DNA of 43,012 nucleotides from NCBI RefSeq assembly GCF_007489275.1, contig NZ_VLNR01000057.1, forward strand, positions 1 to 43,012, written 5' to 3'. Below are positions 26,818 to 35,094 of the stretch, one piece after another. The DNA comes from Aquimarina algiphila (lineage in GTDB: Bacteria > Bacteroidota > Bacteroidia > Flavobacteriales > Flavobacteriaceae). How positions within the stretch are numbered: the stretch's first letter is position 1; each line of letters opens with the position of its first letter. Position numbers and translations under genes: made by a program. The notes below the pieces were generated by a model, which was not told the origin of the DNA, searched no databases, and saw only the letters and a program-made list of their open reading frames with translations.

Positions 26818-27297
26818 TTACTCTCTACCTTGAACTAGTTTAGCAAAGTAATGATACAATTCTCCTTTTGTAATATTTGCTCCTTTTTGTATCAGTTTAA
26901 ACTTATCAAGGTTTTTATCTTCTGTATACTCTTTGGATGCATTATAAAACACCACTTCGTCATTTAAAAGATTTTGTTGCAACCACTGATACCCTTCTTT
27001 TGTAGTGACATCAATTGCATCATTATTAATTTTTATAGCAATAAGAAGCATTTGATCTTCTGTTAACTCAAATAAATGTATTTGATCTTTTGAAAAATGC
27101 TCAAGATACTTTGCGTTTTGAAGTGCTTTTTCCCATACCAGATCGCTAAAAACATCGATTTCATCTTCTGCCACCTGAGGTTTATCGATTTTAATCTCAT
27201 TCCACTCTTCTGCAGTAATAGATTGTGTTGCCAAAAAGTTGATAAACTCTACATGCAGTTCTTCTAACTGCTCTTTACTTAATCGTTGATATTTCAT
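26818..27297 (-). CDS. DUF6495-type flavobacterial protein
   Basis: A 159-residue cytosolic acidic protein with no signal peptide. Its opening (KYQRLSKEQLEELHVEFINF), the phrase VAEDEIDVFSDLVWE, KYLEHFSKDQIHLFEL and the ending KGANITKGELYHYFAKL match my recollection of the DUF6495 family, which is widespread and restricted to Flavobacteriia and relatives. Function is unknown; the ITKGELY segment recurs in the family. The gene is convergent with the permease gene (30 bp between stops) and has its own promoter-like -7 box. Confidence 0.65.
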   Translation of the reverse strand: MKYQRLSKEQLEELHVEFINFLATQSITAEEWNEIKIDKPQVAEDEIDVFSDLVWEKALQNAKYLEHFSKDQIHLFELTEDQMLLIAIKINNDAIDVTTKEGYQWLQQNLLNDEVVFYNASKEYTEDKNLDKFKLIQKGANITKGELYHYFAKLVQGRE

Positions 27298-27318
27298 CTA
27301 TTCTAAAAAAATTGACTG

Positions 27319-27348
27319 CAAAAATAAGTATAAAAAGATAAAAACTAA
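27319..27348 (-). promoter_or_regulatory. Candidate promoter of the DUF6495-type gene
   Basis: Minus-strand TATTTTTG (27326-27319) fits TAnnTTTG, 22 bp upstream of the start codon; a weak TTAG stands in for the -33 element 18 bp further upstream (27348-27345). Confidence 0.4.
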
Positions 27349-27447
27349 ATAATAATCCAATCCTTATAACACTCATCCAACCTTTATGTATAAGTAAATC
27401 GTAAAGTTCTTATATTTATACATCAACACATAAATATTACATAAAAA

Positions 27448-28752
27448 ATGAACTCATCAAGAGCAATCTCCACCTTTTACACCTGCCTTTTTCTATTCAT
27501 GTATAATAGTATAAACGCACAAAAATTATCTAAAACTGAAAAGAAGATAATTACCACTATAGAAACAAATCACGAATCTGCTATTAAGTTTTTAGAAAAG
27601 GTAGTCAATATTAATAGCGGAACAATGCATCACAAGGGAGTAAAAGAAGTCGGAATGGTCTTTAAAAAAGAATTTGATGACATAGGTTTCAACACCCGTT
27701 GGATTGATATGCCAACCAAAGTAAATCGTGCTGGGCATTTATTTGCAGAAACCTCAGGGACCAAAGGAAAGAAACTCTTGCTTATTGGACATTTAGACAC
27801 CGTGTTTGAAAAAGACAGTCCTTTTCAAGAATACAAAAGAGATGGGGATATTGCTTACGGACCTGGTACAAATGACATGAAAGGCGGAGACGTAGTTGTT
27901 TTATATGCCCTAAAAGCTCTTTATGAAAATAAATTATTAAAAGACTCACAAATCATAGTTGCTTTTACGGGAGATGAAGAAAGCACAGGCAAACCTCTAG
28001 ATATAAGCAGAAAAGATCTAATTGATGCCGCTAAAAAAAGTGATATCGCGCTAGGTTTTGAAACTTCTACAGGCTTCAATTATGCTACTGTAGCTAGAAG
28101 AGGGTCTTCTGGATGGGAATTACAAGTTAAAGGCAAAAGAGCACATTCTTCAGGAATATTTAATGAGCGTGTTGGAGCGGGTGCTATTTTCGAAGCGTCA
28201 AGAATTTTAAATTCTTTTTATAATGACGTAAGAGGAGAAAAGTTTCTAACTTTTAATCCAGGAGTGATATTAGGAGGAACTGACATAGAGTTTAACAACT
28301 CCACAGCAAAAGGAGTCGCTTTTGGAAAAAGTAATGTAGTATCTCAAACTGTTCTTGTAAAAGGAGGGCTTCGATTTATTTCTGAAGAACAAAAAGAAAA
28401 GACACGTTCTAAAATGAAAGAAATAGTATCAAAAAACTTACCTCATACAAGTGCTTCGATCTCGTTTAAAGACAGCTATCCTGCAATGCAACCAACTAAG
28501 GGTAACATAAAACTACTAACACTCTTAAACGAAGTGAGTAAAGATCTTAACCAAGGTATTGTTGAAGCATATGACCCAGGTAAACGTGGCGCTGCAGACA
28601 CTTCCTTTGTTGCAGATTATGTAGATTGCTTAGATGGACTAGGTACTATGGGTAGTGGTGCGCACACTCCAAAAGAAACTTTGGACCTAACTACTTTTGA
28701 AGCCTTAACTAAACGTACAGCATTATTAATTTATCGATTAATTACCCCATAG
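27448..28752 (+). CDS. Exported M20-family zinc peptidase (carboxypeptidase G2/glutamate carboxypeptidase-like)
   Basis: A 434-residue peptidase with a signal peptide (hydrophobic FYTCLFLFMYNSINA, cleavage before QKLSK), so it acts in the periplasm or outside. M20 metal-binding motifs are intact: LLIGHLDTVF (His ligand plus catalytic Asp), YGPGTNDMKGG (bridging Asp), TGDEESTG (catalytic Glu and metal Glu), ALGFETS (Glu/Asp ligand) and, near the end, MGSGAHTPKETLDL (His ligand). The lid/dimerisation domain spans about 210-325 (GWELQVKGKRAHSSGI). The family removes C-terminal glutamate or related residues from peptides or folates; the exact substrate is not readable here. The gene appears monocistronic and shares a terminator with the convergent TonB receptor gene. 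Confidence 0.88.
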   Translation: MNSSRAISTFYTCLFLFMYNSINAQKLSKTEKKIITTIETNHESAIKFLEKVVNINSGTMHHKGVKEVGMVFKKEFDDIGFNTRWIDMPTKVNRAGHLFAETSGTKGKKLLLIGHLDTVFEKDSPFQEYKRDGDIAYGPGTNDMKGGDVVVLYALKALYENKLLKDSQIIVAFTGDEESTGKPLDISRKDLIDAAKKSDIALGFETSTGFNYATVARRGSSGWELQVKGKRAHSSGIFNERVGAGAIFEASRILNSFYNDVRGEKFLTFNPGVILGGTDIEFNNSTAKGVAFGKSNVVSQTVLVKGGLRFISEEQKEKTRSKMKEIVSKNLPHTSASISFKDSYPAMQPTKGNIKLLTLLNEVSKDLNQGIVEAYDPGKRGAADTSFVADYVDCLDGLGTMGSGAHTPKETLDLTTFEALTKRTALLIYRLITP

Positions 28753-28770
28753 ATACTAAAGTGGTTTAAT

Positions 28771-28811
28771 TATAAAAAAAGAGGCTCTTAACATAAGGCC
28801 TCTTTTTTATA
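28771..28811. terminator. Bidirectional terminator between the peptidase and TonB receptor genes
   Basis: A stem of GAGGC/GCCTC extended by A-run/T-run pairing (arms about 28771-28785 and 28798-28811) has a 12-nt loop. A-tract on one side and T-tract on the other let it serve both convergent genes. Confidence 0.85.
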
Positions 28812-28828
28812 AATCATTTTTATTTTTT

Positions 28829-31800
28829 TTAGTTAAAGATATACCTCAATCCAACTTGTGCTTGCCATCTTGAATCTAAACTAAAATCATTAGCAAACGT
28901 ACTGGTTTGTGTAGCATCAAAAGTATATGTAGGAGTACCTGTATTATCTACACTAACTCCAATCGGTTGATCATTAACAGGAATCTCTATCACTCCCCAA
29001 TCAGAATTTAATAGGTTTCCAAAATTCAAAATATCTAAACTAAACTGAATAGTATTTGTTCGATCACCAACCTTTATATCATAATCCTGAAGCAGTTTTA
29101 CATCCCAACGTCCTCTCCAAGGACTTAGTATCCCATATTTTTCTGCATAACTTCCTCGACGTTCTCTTAAATATTCGTCTTGTTGAATATAAGCTTCTAA
29201 TGCAACTCTTTGAGCTTCTCTTTCATTAAAAGAAGTACCGCTAAAATTATAAGTTGCCAAATCATCTTGCGTTGGAATATAGATTAAATCATTTAATGGA
29301 GAACCATCTCCATTTATATCTCCAGAATATGTGTATGAGAATCGTCCTCCTTGAGCATATTCATAAAATGCACCAATAGATGTTCTCCATTCTTTGTTTT
29401 TACCATAACTAAATGCTTTATTAATCTGGCCAACTATCCTATGTTTATCTCCATAACGAGCAGTAGAACTTACAGCCTGATTTACATTTCCTAATGCCGG
29501 GTTTCTATCAAACGCATCACTAGAAATCTCTGCATCCAATGAACTTGCATCTTCTGCTTCTAGGAAATTATAAGCAATACTTGCAAATATTCCGTTACTA
29601 AAGTTTTTTTGCAATTTAAACGACCAGTTAAAAGAATACCCTACATTAGTATTTGTAAACACATAAGCATTTGTAGGTCCTCCAAATTCATTAACAGCCC
29701 TATCAGATGGCAAATAGATTTGTCTATTATCAACCCCATTTAATGTTCCTGATGGCGTACTAAGACCATAATTTCTAACCATTTGAGCATTCACATCCTC
29801 TGTATAAATAAGGTCTGTTGATGCTACAATTCCATTTTTAAACTTGTAATCCAAACCTAAACTATTTCGCCATACCTGTGGAAATCTAAAGTCTGGAGAA
29901 GAGGTTGTATAGAAAAAGAAATTAGGATTTGCCACTTGATTCCCTATCCAAACAAAAGGCAAACGACCTGTAAAAATTCCTGTTCCCCCTCGAATTTGAA
30001 AAGTTTTATCGCCTTTTACATCATAATTAAACCCAAGTCTTGGAGACACCAATAATCTTCTGGTAGGGAGATCTAAACTATTCAACTGTAAGCTACTTCC
30101 ATTTTCATCAAAGTAGGTAATTCCTGGTTGATAATTTCCATCTGGGAATGTTCCACCAGCACCTCTTTCTATATTCTCAGCAATTTTATCTTCGGTATCA
30201 AAATATAACGGTTGATCTATTCTCAGACCATATGTTAATGTTAGTTTATCATTTATTTTCCATTTATCCTGAGCATAAAAAGCCAATTGTCCTACATTAG
30301 TTTCAGCCAAAGCCCAATTATCTGTGGCGTTATTGTTATCAAATACGTTTTGAGCATTTGCCAGAGCTGCTGCTATTGTTCCATTATTTATAGCTTCTTC
30401 AAAACTAGACCCTACTGGTAATGCAGGATTAATTCTTACACTTTGAAAAGAATCAAAAAATGTACTAACAGGTCTCTGACCTAAAGCATCATTTCCTCCA
30501 AAATCATAAACTCCTAAGTTAAATGAATTATCAAATTCAAAACGCTCAAAAGACCCTCCTAGCGTGATTGTATGATTACCTGTTACTATATTTAAATTAT
30601 TAGTTACTTGATATACTTTTTGCTCTAATCTATTATTGATTGAAAAAGGTTCGTGACCCGCAACAATATACCGTACTCCATCTTGCTGAATGTTGATTGG
30701 TGGAGCTGGAGTAGAAAATGGATCCCTACTATCATCAAAGAAAGTGTAACCAGCCTGGAATTTATTAGAAATATTACCCTTAAAATTAGAGTTTAATTCT
30801 ACTAGAAATGAAGTAATTTTATTGTTAATTCTATATCCAGAATTTCTAAATTGCAATGTTGTTAAATCTGGTCCCCTACGTCCGATTGCTTCTCTGTTTG
30901 CCGGTAAATCTCTTGAAGCATCCAGAAAATTGTAAATAAAAGCTGCACGATGATTATCATTAATATTCCAATCTAGCTTAAGAATCCCTTTAATAGATTC
31001 TGTATCGTGCGTATACCCCTCGTATGCACCGGTCTCATATCCTAAAGCACTTAATTGCTGTGACACATAGTCCAAGTCTTCTGCAGATACTCTAGATACA
31101 TTTGCTCCTGTTAAACCCGGTCTTGATGCCAAAAAATTAGAACCTAAATCCTCTCTGTCATCTTTTTCAAAATTACCAAAAACAAATAATTTATTCTTAA
31201 TGATAGGACCACCAATACTAGCTCCATATTGAGCTTGTATTAAATCAGGTACAATAATATCATCATCTCCAACTTTATCACCAGTCATATCTTGATTTCT
31301 ATAAAACCCATATACAGTTCCTTTCCACTGATTAGTTCCACTTTTTGTTACTGCATTTACAGAAGCTCCTGTAAATCCAGCCTGTGTAACATCATATGGC
31401 GCTGTAGACACCTGAATCTGATCGATCGCATCTAATGAAATAGGTTGCGCATTAGTCTGCCCACCTGGAGTAGCAGCATCCAATCCAAAAGGGTTATTAA
31501 ATATAGAACCATCTAAGCTAAAATTGTTAAACTGGTCATTCCTCCCTCCAAAAGAACCATTACTTGAAGCCGTAGGTTCTAATCTATAAAAATCAGCAGC
31601 AGAACGCGTAATTGTTGGCAAGGCTTTTAACTCTCTCCTGCCTATACTCGTTTCAGCACCTGTACGTTCACTACTAAAAGTAGTACTCTTTTGTGAAGTA
31701 ATAACAACTTCTTCTAATTGATTATCATCTTCAACCATCACTACGTCAACATTAAAGGTCTGACCTAGCTGAAGATTAATATTATCTACTAAATGTTTTT

Positions 31801-32050
31801 TAAACCCAACATAACTAATAGTAACTCGATACGGTCCACCTACTCTAAGGTTAATCAAATCAAAACGGCCATCAAAATTTGTAACTCCGCCATAATTTGT
31901 TCCTGTAGGTTGATGAACTGCAGTTACATTTACACCTGGTAACAATTGATTATTATTATCATAAACTACTCCCGAAATATTAGATGTAGTTACCTGAGCA
32001 TTGATTGTAACCCCTGTTAATACTAAAATAAAAAAGATAATTTGTTTCAT
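28829..32050 (-). CDS. TonB-dependent receptor, Oar-like, with carboxypeptidase-regulatory domain
   Basis: This 1073-residue outer-membrane protein has a signal peptide (ending TINA), then a carboxypeptidase D regulatory-like domain (about 23-115; ISGVVYDNNNQLLPGVNV, GRFDLINLRVGGPYRVTI), a TonB-box-like EEVVIT near 115, a plug domain (about 125-245; GSFGGRNDQFNNFSLDGS, AGFTGASVNAVTKSGTN) and a long beta-barrel ending in the typical YIFN. The plug SGTN..KGTVYGFYRN phrase is characteristic of the Oar-like group first known from Myxococcus. Such receptors import a ligand with TonB-ExbBD energy. No susD or glycan-degradation genes adjoin, so this is not a polysaccharide utilisation locus. The ligand is unknown. 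Confidence 0.92.
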   Translation of the reverse strand: MKQIIFFILVLTGVTINAQVTTSNISGVVYDNNNQLLPGVNVTAVHQPTGTNYGGVTNFDGRFDLINLRVGGPYRVTISYVGFKKHLVDNINLQLGQTFNVDVVMVEDDNQLEEVVITSQKSTTFSSERTGAETSIGRRELKALPTITRSAADFYRLEPTASSNGSFGGRNDQFNNFSLDGSIFNNPFGLDAATPGGQTNAQPISLDAIDQIQVSTAPYDVTQAGFTGASVNAVTKSGTNQWKGTVYGFYRNQDMTGDKVGDDDIIVPDLIQAQYGASIGGPIIKNKLFVFGNFEKDDREDLGSNFLASRPGLTGANVSRVSAEDLDYVSQQLSALGYETGAYEGYTHDTESIKGILKLDWNINDNHRAAFIYNFLDASRDLPANREAIGRRGPDLTTLQFRNSGYRINNKITSFLVELNSNFKGNISNKFQAGYTFFDDSRDPFSTPAPPINIQQDGVRYIVAGHEPFSINNRLEQKVYQVTNNLNIVTGNHTITLGGSFERFEFDNSFNLGVYDFGGNDALGQRPVSTFFDSFQSVRINPALPVGSSFEEAINNGTIAAALANAQNVFDNNNATDNWALAETNVGQLAFYAQDKWKINDKLTLTYGLRIDQPLYFDTEDKIAENIERGAGGTFPDGNYQPGITYFDENGSSLQLNSLDLPTRRLLVSPRLGFNYDVKGDKTFQIRGGTGIFTGRLPFVWIGNQVANPNFFFYTTSSPDFRFPQVWRNSLGLDYKFKNGIVASTDLIYTEDVNAQMVRNYGLSTPSGTLNGVDNRQIYLPSDRAVNEFGGPTNAYVFTNTNVGYSFNWSFKLQKNFSNGIFASIAYNFLEAEDASSLDAEISSDAFDRNPALGNVNQAVSSTARYGDKHRIVGQINKAFSYGKNKEWRTSIGAFYEYAQGGRFSYTYSGDINGDGSPLNDLIYIPTQDDLATYNFSGTSFNEREAQRVALEAYIQQDEYLRERRGSYAEKYGILSPWRGRWDVKLLQDYDIKVGDRTNTIQFSLDILNFGNLLNSDWGVIEIPVNDQPIGVSVDNTGTPTYTFDATQTSTFANDFSLDSRWQAQVGLRYIFN

Positions 32051-32090
32051 GTAGCAAAAACTTTATGTTAATTAAATAAATTTAAAATAA

Positions 32091-32116
32091 AAAAATCGCT
32101 CATAAGAGCGATTTTT
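32091..32116 (-). terminator. Terminator of the ribosomal protein operon
   Basis: An 11-bp perfect stem (AAAAATCGCTC 32091-32101, GAGCGATTTTT 32106-32116) with an ATAA loop lies 38 bp beyond the rplI stop. Its T-runs fit both directions, but only the minus-strand operon reads into it. The TonB receptor start lies just beyond. Confidence 0.85.
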
Positions 32117-32153
32117 ATAAATATTATAAAACAGTTATTAACTGTTTTCTACC

Positions 32154-32606
32154 TTATTTATTTTGAGGCACTACCTCAAAAGAAACAGGAACGATTACTT
32201 CTCTATGAAGTCGAACAGAAGCCTCATACTGACCCAAACGTTTGATTGTTCCACCTGGTACAGTAATAAATTTCTTCTCTAATTCTACATCCTGCTTAGC
32301 AAATGCTTCTGCAACATCAGCATTAGATACAGAACCGAATAATTTATCTCCAGATCCAACTTTTGCTGCTATTTTGATTTCTAATCCACTAAGTTTCTTA
32401 CCTACTTTCTCTGCATCTTCAATCTCTTTCTTCTCTTTAAAAGCACGTTGTTTCAATGTTTCAGCAAGTACTTTTTTTGCAGAAGGAGTTGCTAAAAGTG
32501 CAAATCCATTAGGGATTAAATAGTTACGACCATAACCATTCTTAACTTCTACTACATCGTCTGCGAATCCTAGATTCTCAACGTCTTTCTTTAATATAAG
32601 TTCCAT
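32154..32606 (-). CDS. rplI: 50S ribosomal protein L9
   Basis: A 150-residue protein with the L9 N-terminal signature (MELILKKDVENLGFADDVVEVKNGYGRNYLIPNGFA), given here in overlapping memory of the family: the key segment is VKNGYGRNYLIP. A central helix (KQRAFKEKKEIEDAEKVGKK) and the C-terminal rRNA-binding domain (KLFGSVSNADVAEAF) follow. L9 binds 23S rRNA at the base of the L1 stalk. Length is normal. Last gene of the rpsF-rpsR-rplI operon, 18 bp after rpsR. Confidence 0.97.
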   Translation of the reverse strand: MELILKKDVENLGFADDVVEVKNGYGRNYLIPNGFALLATPSAKKVLAETLKQRAFKEKKEIEDAEKVGKKLSGLEIKIAAKVGSGDKLFGSVSNADVAEAFAKQDVELEKKFITVPGGTIKRLGQYEASVRLHREVIVPVSFEVVPQNK

Positions 32607-32624
32607 AATATGTTATGACGAATT

Positions 32625-32921
32625 TTATTTTAATAAATCTCCAACGTATGGCATCAATGCTAAATGTCTTGCTCTTTTAACAGCAACACTTACTTTACGT
32701 TGATATTTTAATGAAGTTCCTGTAAGACGACGTGGTAACAATTTACCCTGTTCATTTACAAATGCCATTAAGAAATCAGGATCTTTATAATCAATATATT
32801 TTATACCTGATTTTTTGAAACGACAATACTTCTTAGTTTTTGTAGTATCTATATTAAGAGGAGTAAGATACCTGATCTCTCCGTCTTTCTTTCCTTTAGC
32901 TTGTTGTTCTATAGATGACAT
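32625..32921 (-). CDS. rpsR: 30S ribosomal protein S18
   Basis: A 98-residue protein with the S18 core: KKYCRFKKSGIKYIDYKD, LLPRRLTGTSLKYQRKVSV, and the basic tail KRARHLALMPYV. S18 pairs with S6 on the platform of the small subunit. The N-terminus carries a ~20-residue charged extension (SSIEQQAKGKKDGE), as in other Bacteroidota. It starts 2 bp after the rpsF stop, so translation is probably coupled. Confidence 0.97.
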   Translation of the reverse strand: MSSIEQQAKGKKDGEIRYLTPLNIDTTKTKKYCRFKKSGIKYIDYKDPDFLMAFVNEQGKLLPRRLTGTSLKYQRKVSVAVKRARHLALMPYVGDLLK

Positions 32922-32923
32922 AA

Positions 32924-33262
32924 TTAAGCTTTTTGTTTGTTTCTAGTTCTTCTCTTCTCTGCCCAAGCAATTGCATGCTTATCAAGACGTACGGTAAGGT
33001 AACGCATTACTCTTTCATCTCTTCTGTACTCAACTTCTAAAGCGTTTATAGCTTCACCAGGTACTTGGTATTCAAATAAGTGATAAAAACCACTTTTTTT
33101 GTGTTGGATTGCATAAGCAAGCTTTTTAAGCCCCCAATCCTCTTTTGATATCATCTTGGCACCATTAGAAACAAGAATGTCTTCGTATTTCTTAACTGTT
33201 TCCTTTATCTGATCTTCAGATAAAACGGGATTCAAGATGAAAACAGTTTCGTATTGATTCAT
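32924..33262 (-). CDS. rpsF: 30S ribosomal protein S6
   Basis: A 112-residue protein with the S6 pattern: YETVFILNPVLSEDQI, the mid segment DWGLKKLAYAIQHKKSGFYHLF, and MRYLTVRLDKHA. It binds 16S rRNA cooperatively with S18, whose gene follows directly. The C-terminus is basic (EKRRTRNKQKA). First gene of the operon, behind a near-consensus promoter 31 bp upstream. Confidence 0.97.
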   Translation of the reverse strand: MNQYETVFILNPVLSEDQIKETVKKYEDILVSNGAKMISKEDWGLKKLAYAIQHKKSGFYHLFEYQVPGEAINALEVEYRRDERVMRYLTVRLDKHAIAWAEKRRTRNKQKA

Positions 33263-33292
33263 AAAAATCTAAGTTTAAATTAAAATTGGCTG

Positions 33293-33323
33293 CAAAAGTA
33301 ACACTATTTTTTGAATATTCAAA
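33293..33323 (-). promoter_or_regulatory. Promoter of rpsF-rpsR-rplI
   Basis: On the minus strand TTTG (33323-33320), exactly 19 bp, then TACTTTTG (33300-33293) matches the Bacteroidota primary-sigma consensus TTTG-N19-TAnnTTTG in every defined position. Transcription should begin near 33286, about 24 nt before the rpsF start codon. Confidence 0.8.
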
Positions 33324-33382
33324 CCCCCTGAGCACATCTGCAAAAATCTTCAATTCGCAACAAATCAATGAAATTCAATTTA

Positions 33383-33454
33383 TCGACAAAAAACACAATT
33401 CGTCGATAAAATACTCAATTTAATGGATATTTAGATTATTTTTTACTACTATTG
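33383..33454 (+). promoter_or_regulatory. Phased operator repeats and promoter of the first LytTR gene
   Basis: Two 18-bp direct repeats, TCGACAAAAAACACAATT (33383) and TCGATAAAATACTCAATT (33403), are spaced exactly 20 bp; a third partial copy sharing only the CAATT end lies 20 bp further upstream (ending 33380). A -7 box TACTATTG starts at 33447, 44 bp after the start of the second repeat. No good -33 element is present, which fits an activator-dependent promoter. The same arrangement precedes the second LytTR gene. Confidence 0.6.
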
Positions 33455-33476
33455 TATTGTCTTAAATCCCAAAACA

Positions 33477-34187
33477 ATGAAACACCCCTTAATACAATGT
33501 GCTGTGGTTGATGATTCAACGACGCAACGCTTATCCGTTATTAAACTTATCAAAAAACATCCTAGATTAGAATTGGCTAAAGAATGGAACAACGCCATTG
33601 AGGCAAAAAATGGTTTATTAGACACTAAGATAGACGTTTTATTTCTTGATATCGAAATGCCAATCCTTAACGGTTTTGACCTTTTAGATGATTTAGAAAA
33701 TAAACCCCATATTATTTTTGTTACAGGAAAAACAAAATATGCACATAAAGCATTTGATTATCATGCTTTAGATTTTTTAAAAAAACCTATAAGAAAGGAA
33801 CGGTTTAACATTGCTATAGAAAAAGTTATAGATACATTCACCATAAAGTCTCAACCCCTTACCCAAGAAAATGATCCGTTTGTTTTTATTAAATGTGGAA
33901 TAAAAAAATATAAAGTATTTCTAAATCATATTTTATATGTTTCTGCTTTAAAAGATTTTGCCAAAATACATTTAGAAGACAGTAGCCCTCTAGTGGTACT
34001 TGGCACTATGACTTCTCTTGAATCATTATTACCATCAAATCATTTTTTCAGAGCACATAGATCATACATAGTCAACCTTGATAAAATAGAACGTTTTAGC
34101 GCTCATTATATGGAAATAAATGACGAGAAAATACCAATAAGTCGTATGAAAAAACAAAAATTGAAAGAAGCATTGAATCACTTATAA
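33477..34187 (+). CDS. LytTR-family response regulator (first of tandem pair)
   Basis: A 236-residue response regulator. The receiver domain (about 6-122) has the acidic pair VVDDS, the phosphoacceptor Asp58 in LFLDIEMP, the conserved Thr of FVTGKTK and the Lys of FLKKPI. The C-terminal LytTR DNA-binding domain (about 135-236) shows FIKCGIKKYKVFLNHILYV, the loop KDFAKIHL and the strongly conserved FFRAHRSYIVNLDKIE. LytTR proteins bind direct-repeat DNA sites and are usually driven by LytS/AlgZ-type histidine kinases; none is adjacent, so this is an orphan regulator in this window. A paralogue follows 199 bp downstream, and long stretches of the two genes are identical in nucleotides. Confidence 0.93.
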   Translation: MKHPLIQCAVVDDSTTQRLSVIKLIKKHPRLELAKEWNNAIEAKNGLLDTKIDVLFLDIEMPILNGFDLLDDLENKPHIIFVTGKTKYAHKAFDYHALDFLKKPIRKERFNIAIEKVIDTFTIKSQPLTQENDPFVFIKCGIKKYKVFLNHILYVSALKDFAKIHLEDSSPLVVLGTMTSLESLLPSNHFFRAHRSYIVNLDKIERFSAHYMEINDEKIPISRMKKQKLKEALNHL

Positions 34188-34290
34188 GAAATCAGTAACC
34201 CTACTCAATATAAACAATACACACCATATTCATTAATTGACACCTATCTAGGCCTTATATAACGAAGTAGCATAGGGTACCAAAGCTATT

Positions 34291-34362
34291 TCGATGAAAC
34301 ACTATTTTTATCGATAAAAAGCCAAAATTGTTTGTGCAAATAAGATATATTCATTAATATTG
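34291..34362 (+). promoter_or_regulatory. Phased operator repeats and promoter of the second LytTR gene
   Basis: Repeats TCGATGAAACACTATTTT (34291) and TCGATAAAAAGCCAAAATT (34311) lie 20 bp apart. Immediately after them comes TTTG (34331-34334), a 20-bp spacer and a -7 box TAATATTG (34355-34362). The distance from the second repeat to the -7 box is 44 bp, the same as in the first LytTR promoter. Transcription should start near 34369, which places the in-frame TTG at 34360 outside the transcript. Confidence 0.6.
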
Positions 34363-34386
34363 TATTTAGAAATTAACACTAAACAA

Positions 34387-35094
34387 GTGGAGCAATCTCA
34401 ATTAAAATGTGCGGTAGTAGATGATTCCCGCCTCCAAAGACTAGCTATTGTAAAGCTAATAGACGAACATTCTTCACTAGAATTAGTGGCTGAATGGAAT
34501 AATGCTATTGAAACCAAAAATGGTTTACTTGATACTCAAGTAGATTTGTTGTTTTTAGATATCGAAATGCCAATCCTTACCGGTTTTGATCTTTTGGATG
34601 ACTTAGAAAACAAACCTCATATTATTTTTGTTACAGGAAAAACAAAATATGCTTTTAAAGCTTTTGACTATGATGCGGTAGATTATTTAAGAAAACCTCT
34701 TAAGAAAGATCGCTTTAATGCAGCTGTTGACAAAGCATTAAGTATGTCTCGCCTAGGAGGGGAAAATGCTGCTGTTGAGGATGATGATTATATTTTTGTA
34801 AAAAGTAATCTAAAAAAGCGAAAGATTTTCTTAAATCAATTGAAGTATGTAGAGGCTTTGGGTGATTATGTAAAACTAATCATGGAAGAAGGTGATCCTA
34901 TTGTAGTTTTAGCAACTATGAAGTCTTTTGAAGCGCAACTTCCTAGTGATCGCTTTTTAAGAATTCATAAGTCTTATATCGTGAATTTGGATAAAGTAGA
35001 GCGATATAATAGTCGAAATATAGAAATCGCTGATGAAAAAATTCCACTTAGCAGACATAAAAAACATTCTTTAATTGAAGCTTTAAATAGTTAA
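34387..35094 (+). CDS. LytTR-family response regulator (second of tandem pair), GTG start
   Basis: About 235 residues; paralogue of the preceding gene with the same receiver (VVDDS, Asp58 in LFLDIEMP, FVTGKTK, YLRKPL) and LytTR domain (FVKSNLKKRKIFLNQLKYV, FLRIHKSYIVNLDKVE). No ATG is usable. The longest frame starts at TTG 34360, but GTG 34387 gives an N-terminus (EQSQLKCAVVDDS) collinear with the paralogue, puts the phosphoacceptor at the same residue number and lies downstream of the predicted transcription start. The stop overlaps the convergent priA stop by 4 bp. Retention of all key residues in both copies suggests both are functional. Confidence 0.92.
   Translation: MEQSQLKCAVVDDSRLQRLAIVKLIDEHSSLELVAEWNNAIETKNGLLDTQVDLLFLDIEMPILTGFDLLDDLENKPHIIFVTGKTKYAFKAFDYDAVDYLRKPLKKDRFNAAVDKALSMSRLGGENAAVEDDDYIFVKSNLKKRKIFLNQLKYVEALGDYVKLIMEEGDPIVVLATMKSFEAQLPSDRFLRIHKSYIVNLDKVERYNSRNIEIADEKIPLSRHKKHSLIEALNS

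Noticed and set aside
28829..32050. Polysaccharide utilisation locus around the TonB-dependent receptor
   Set aside because: No susD homologue, glycoside hydrolase or sigma/anti-sigma pair adjoins; the receptor is of the Oar-like type and stands alone.
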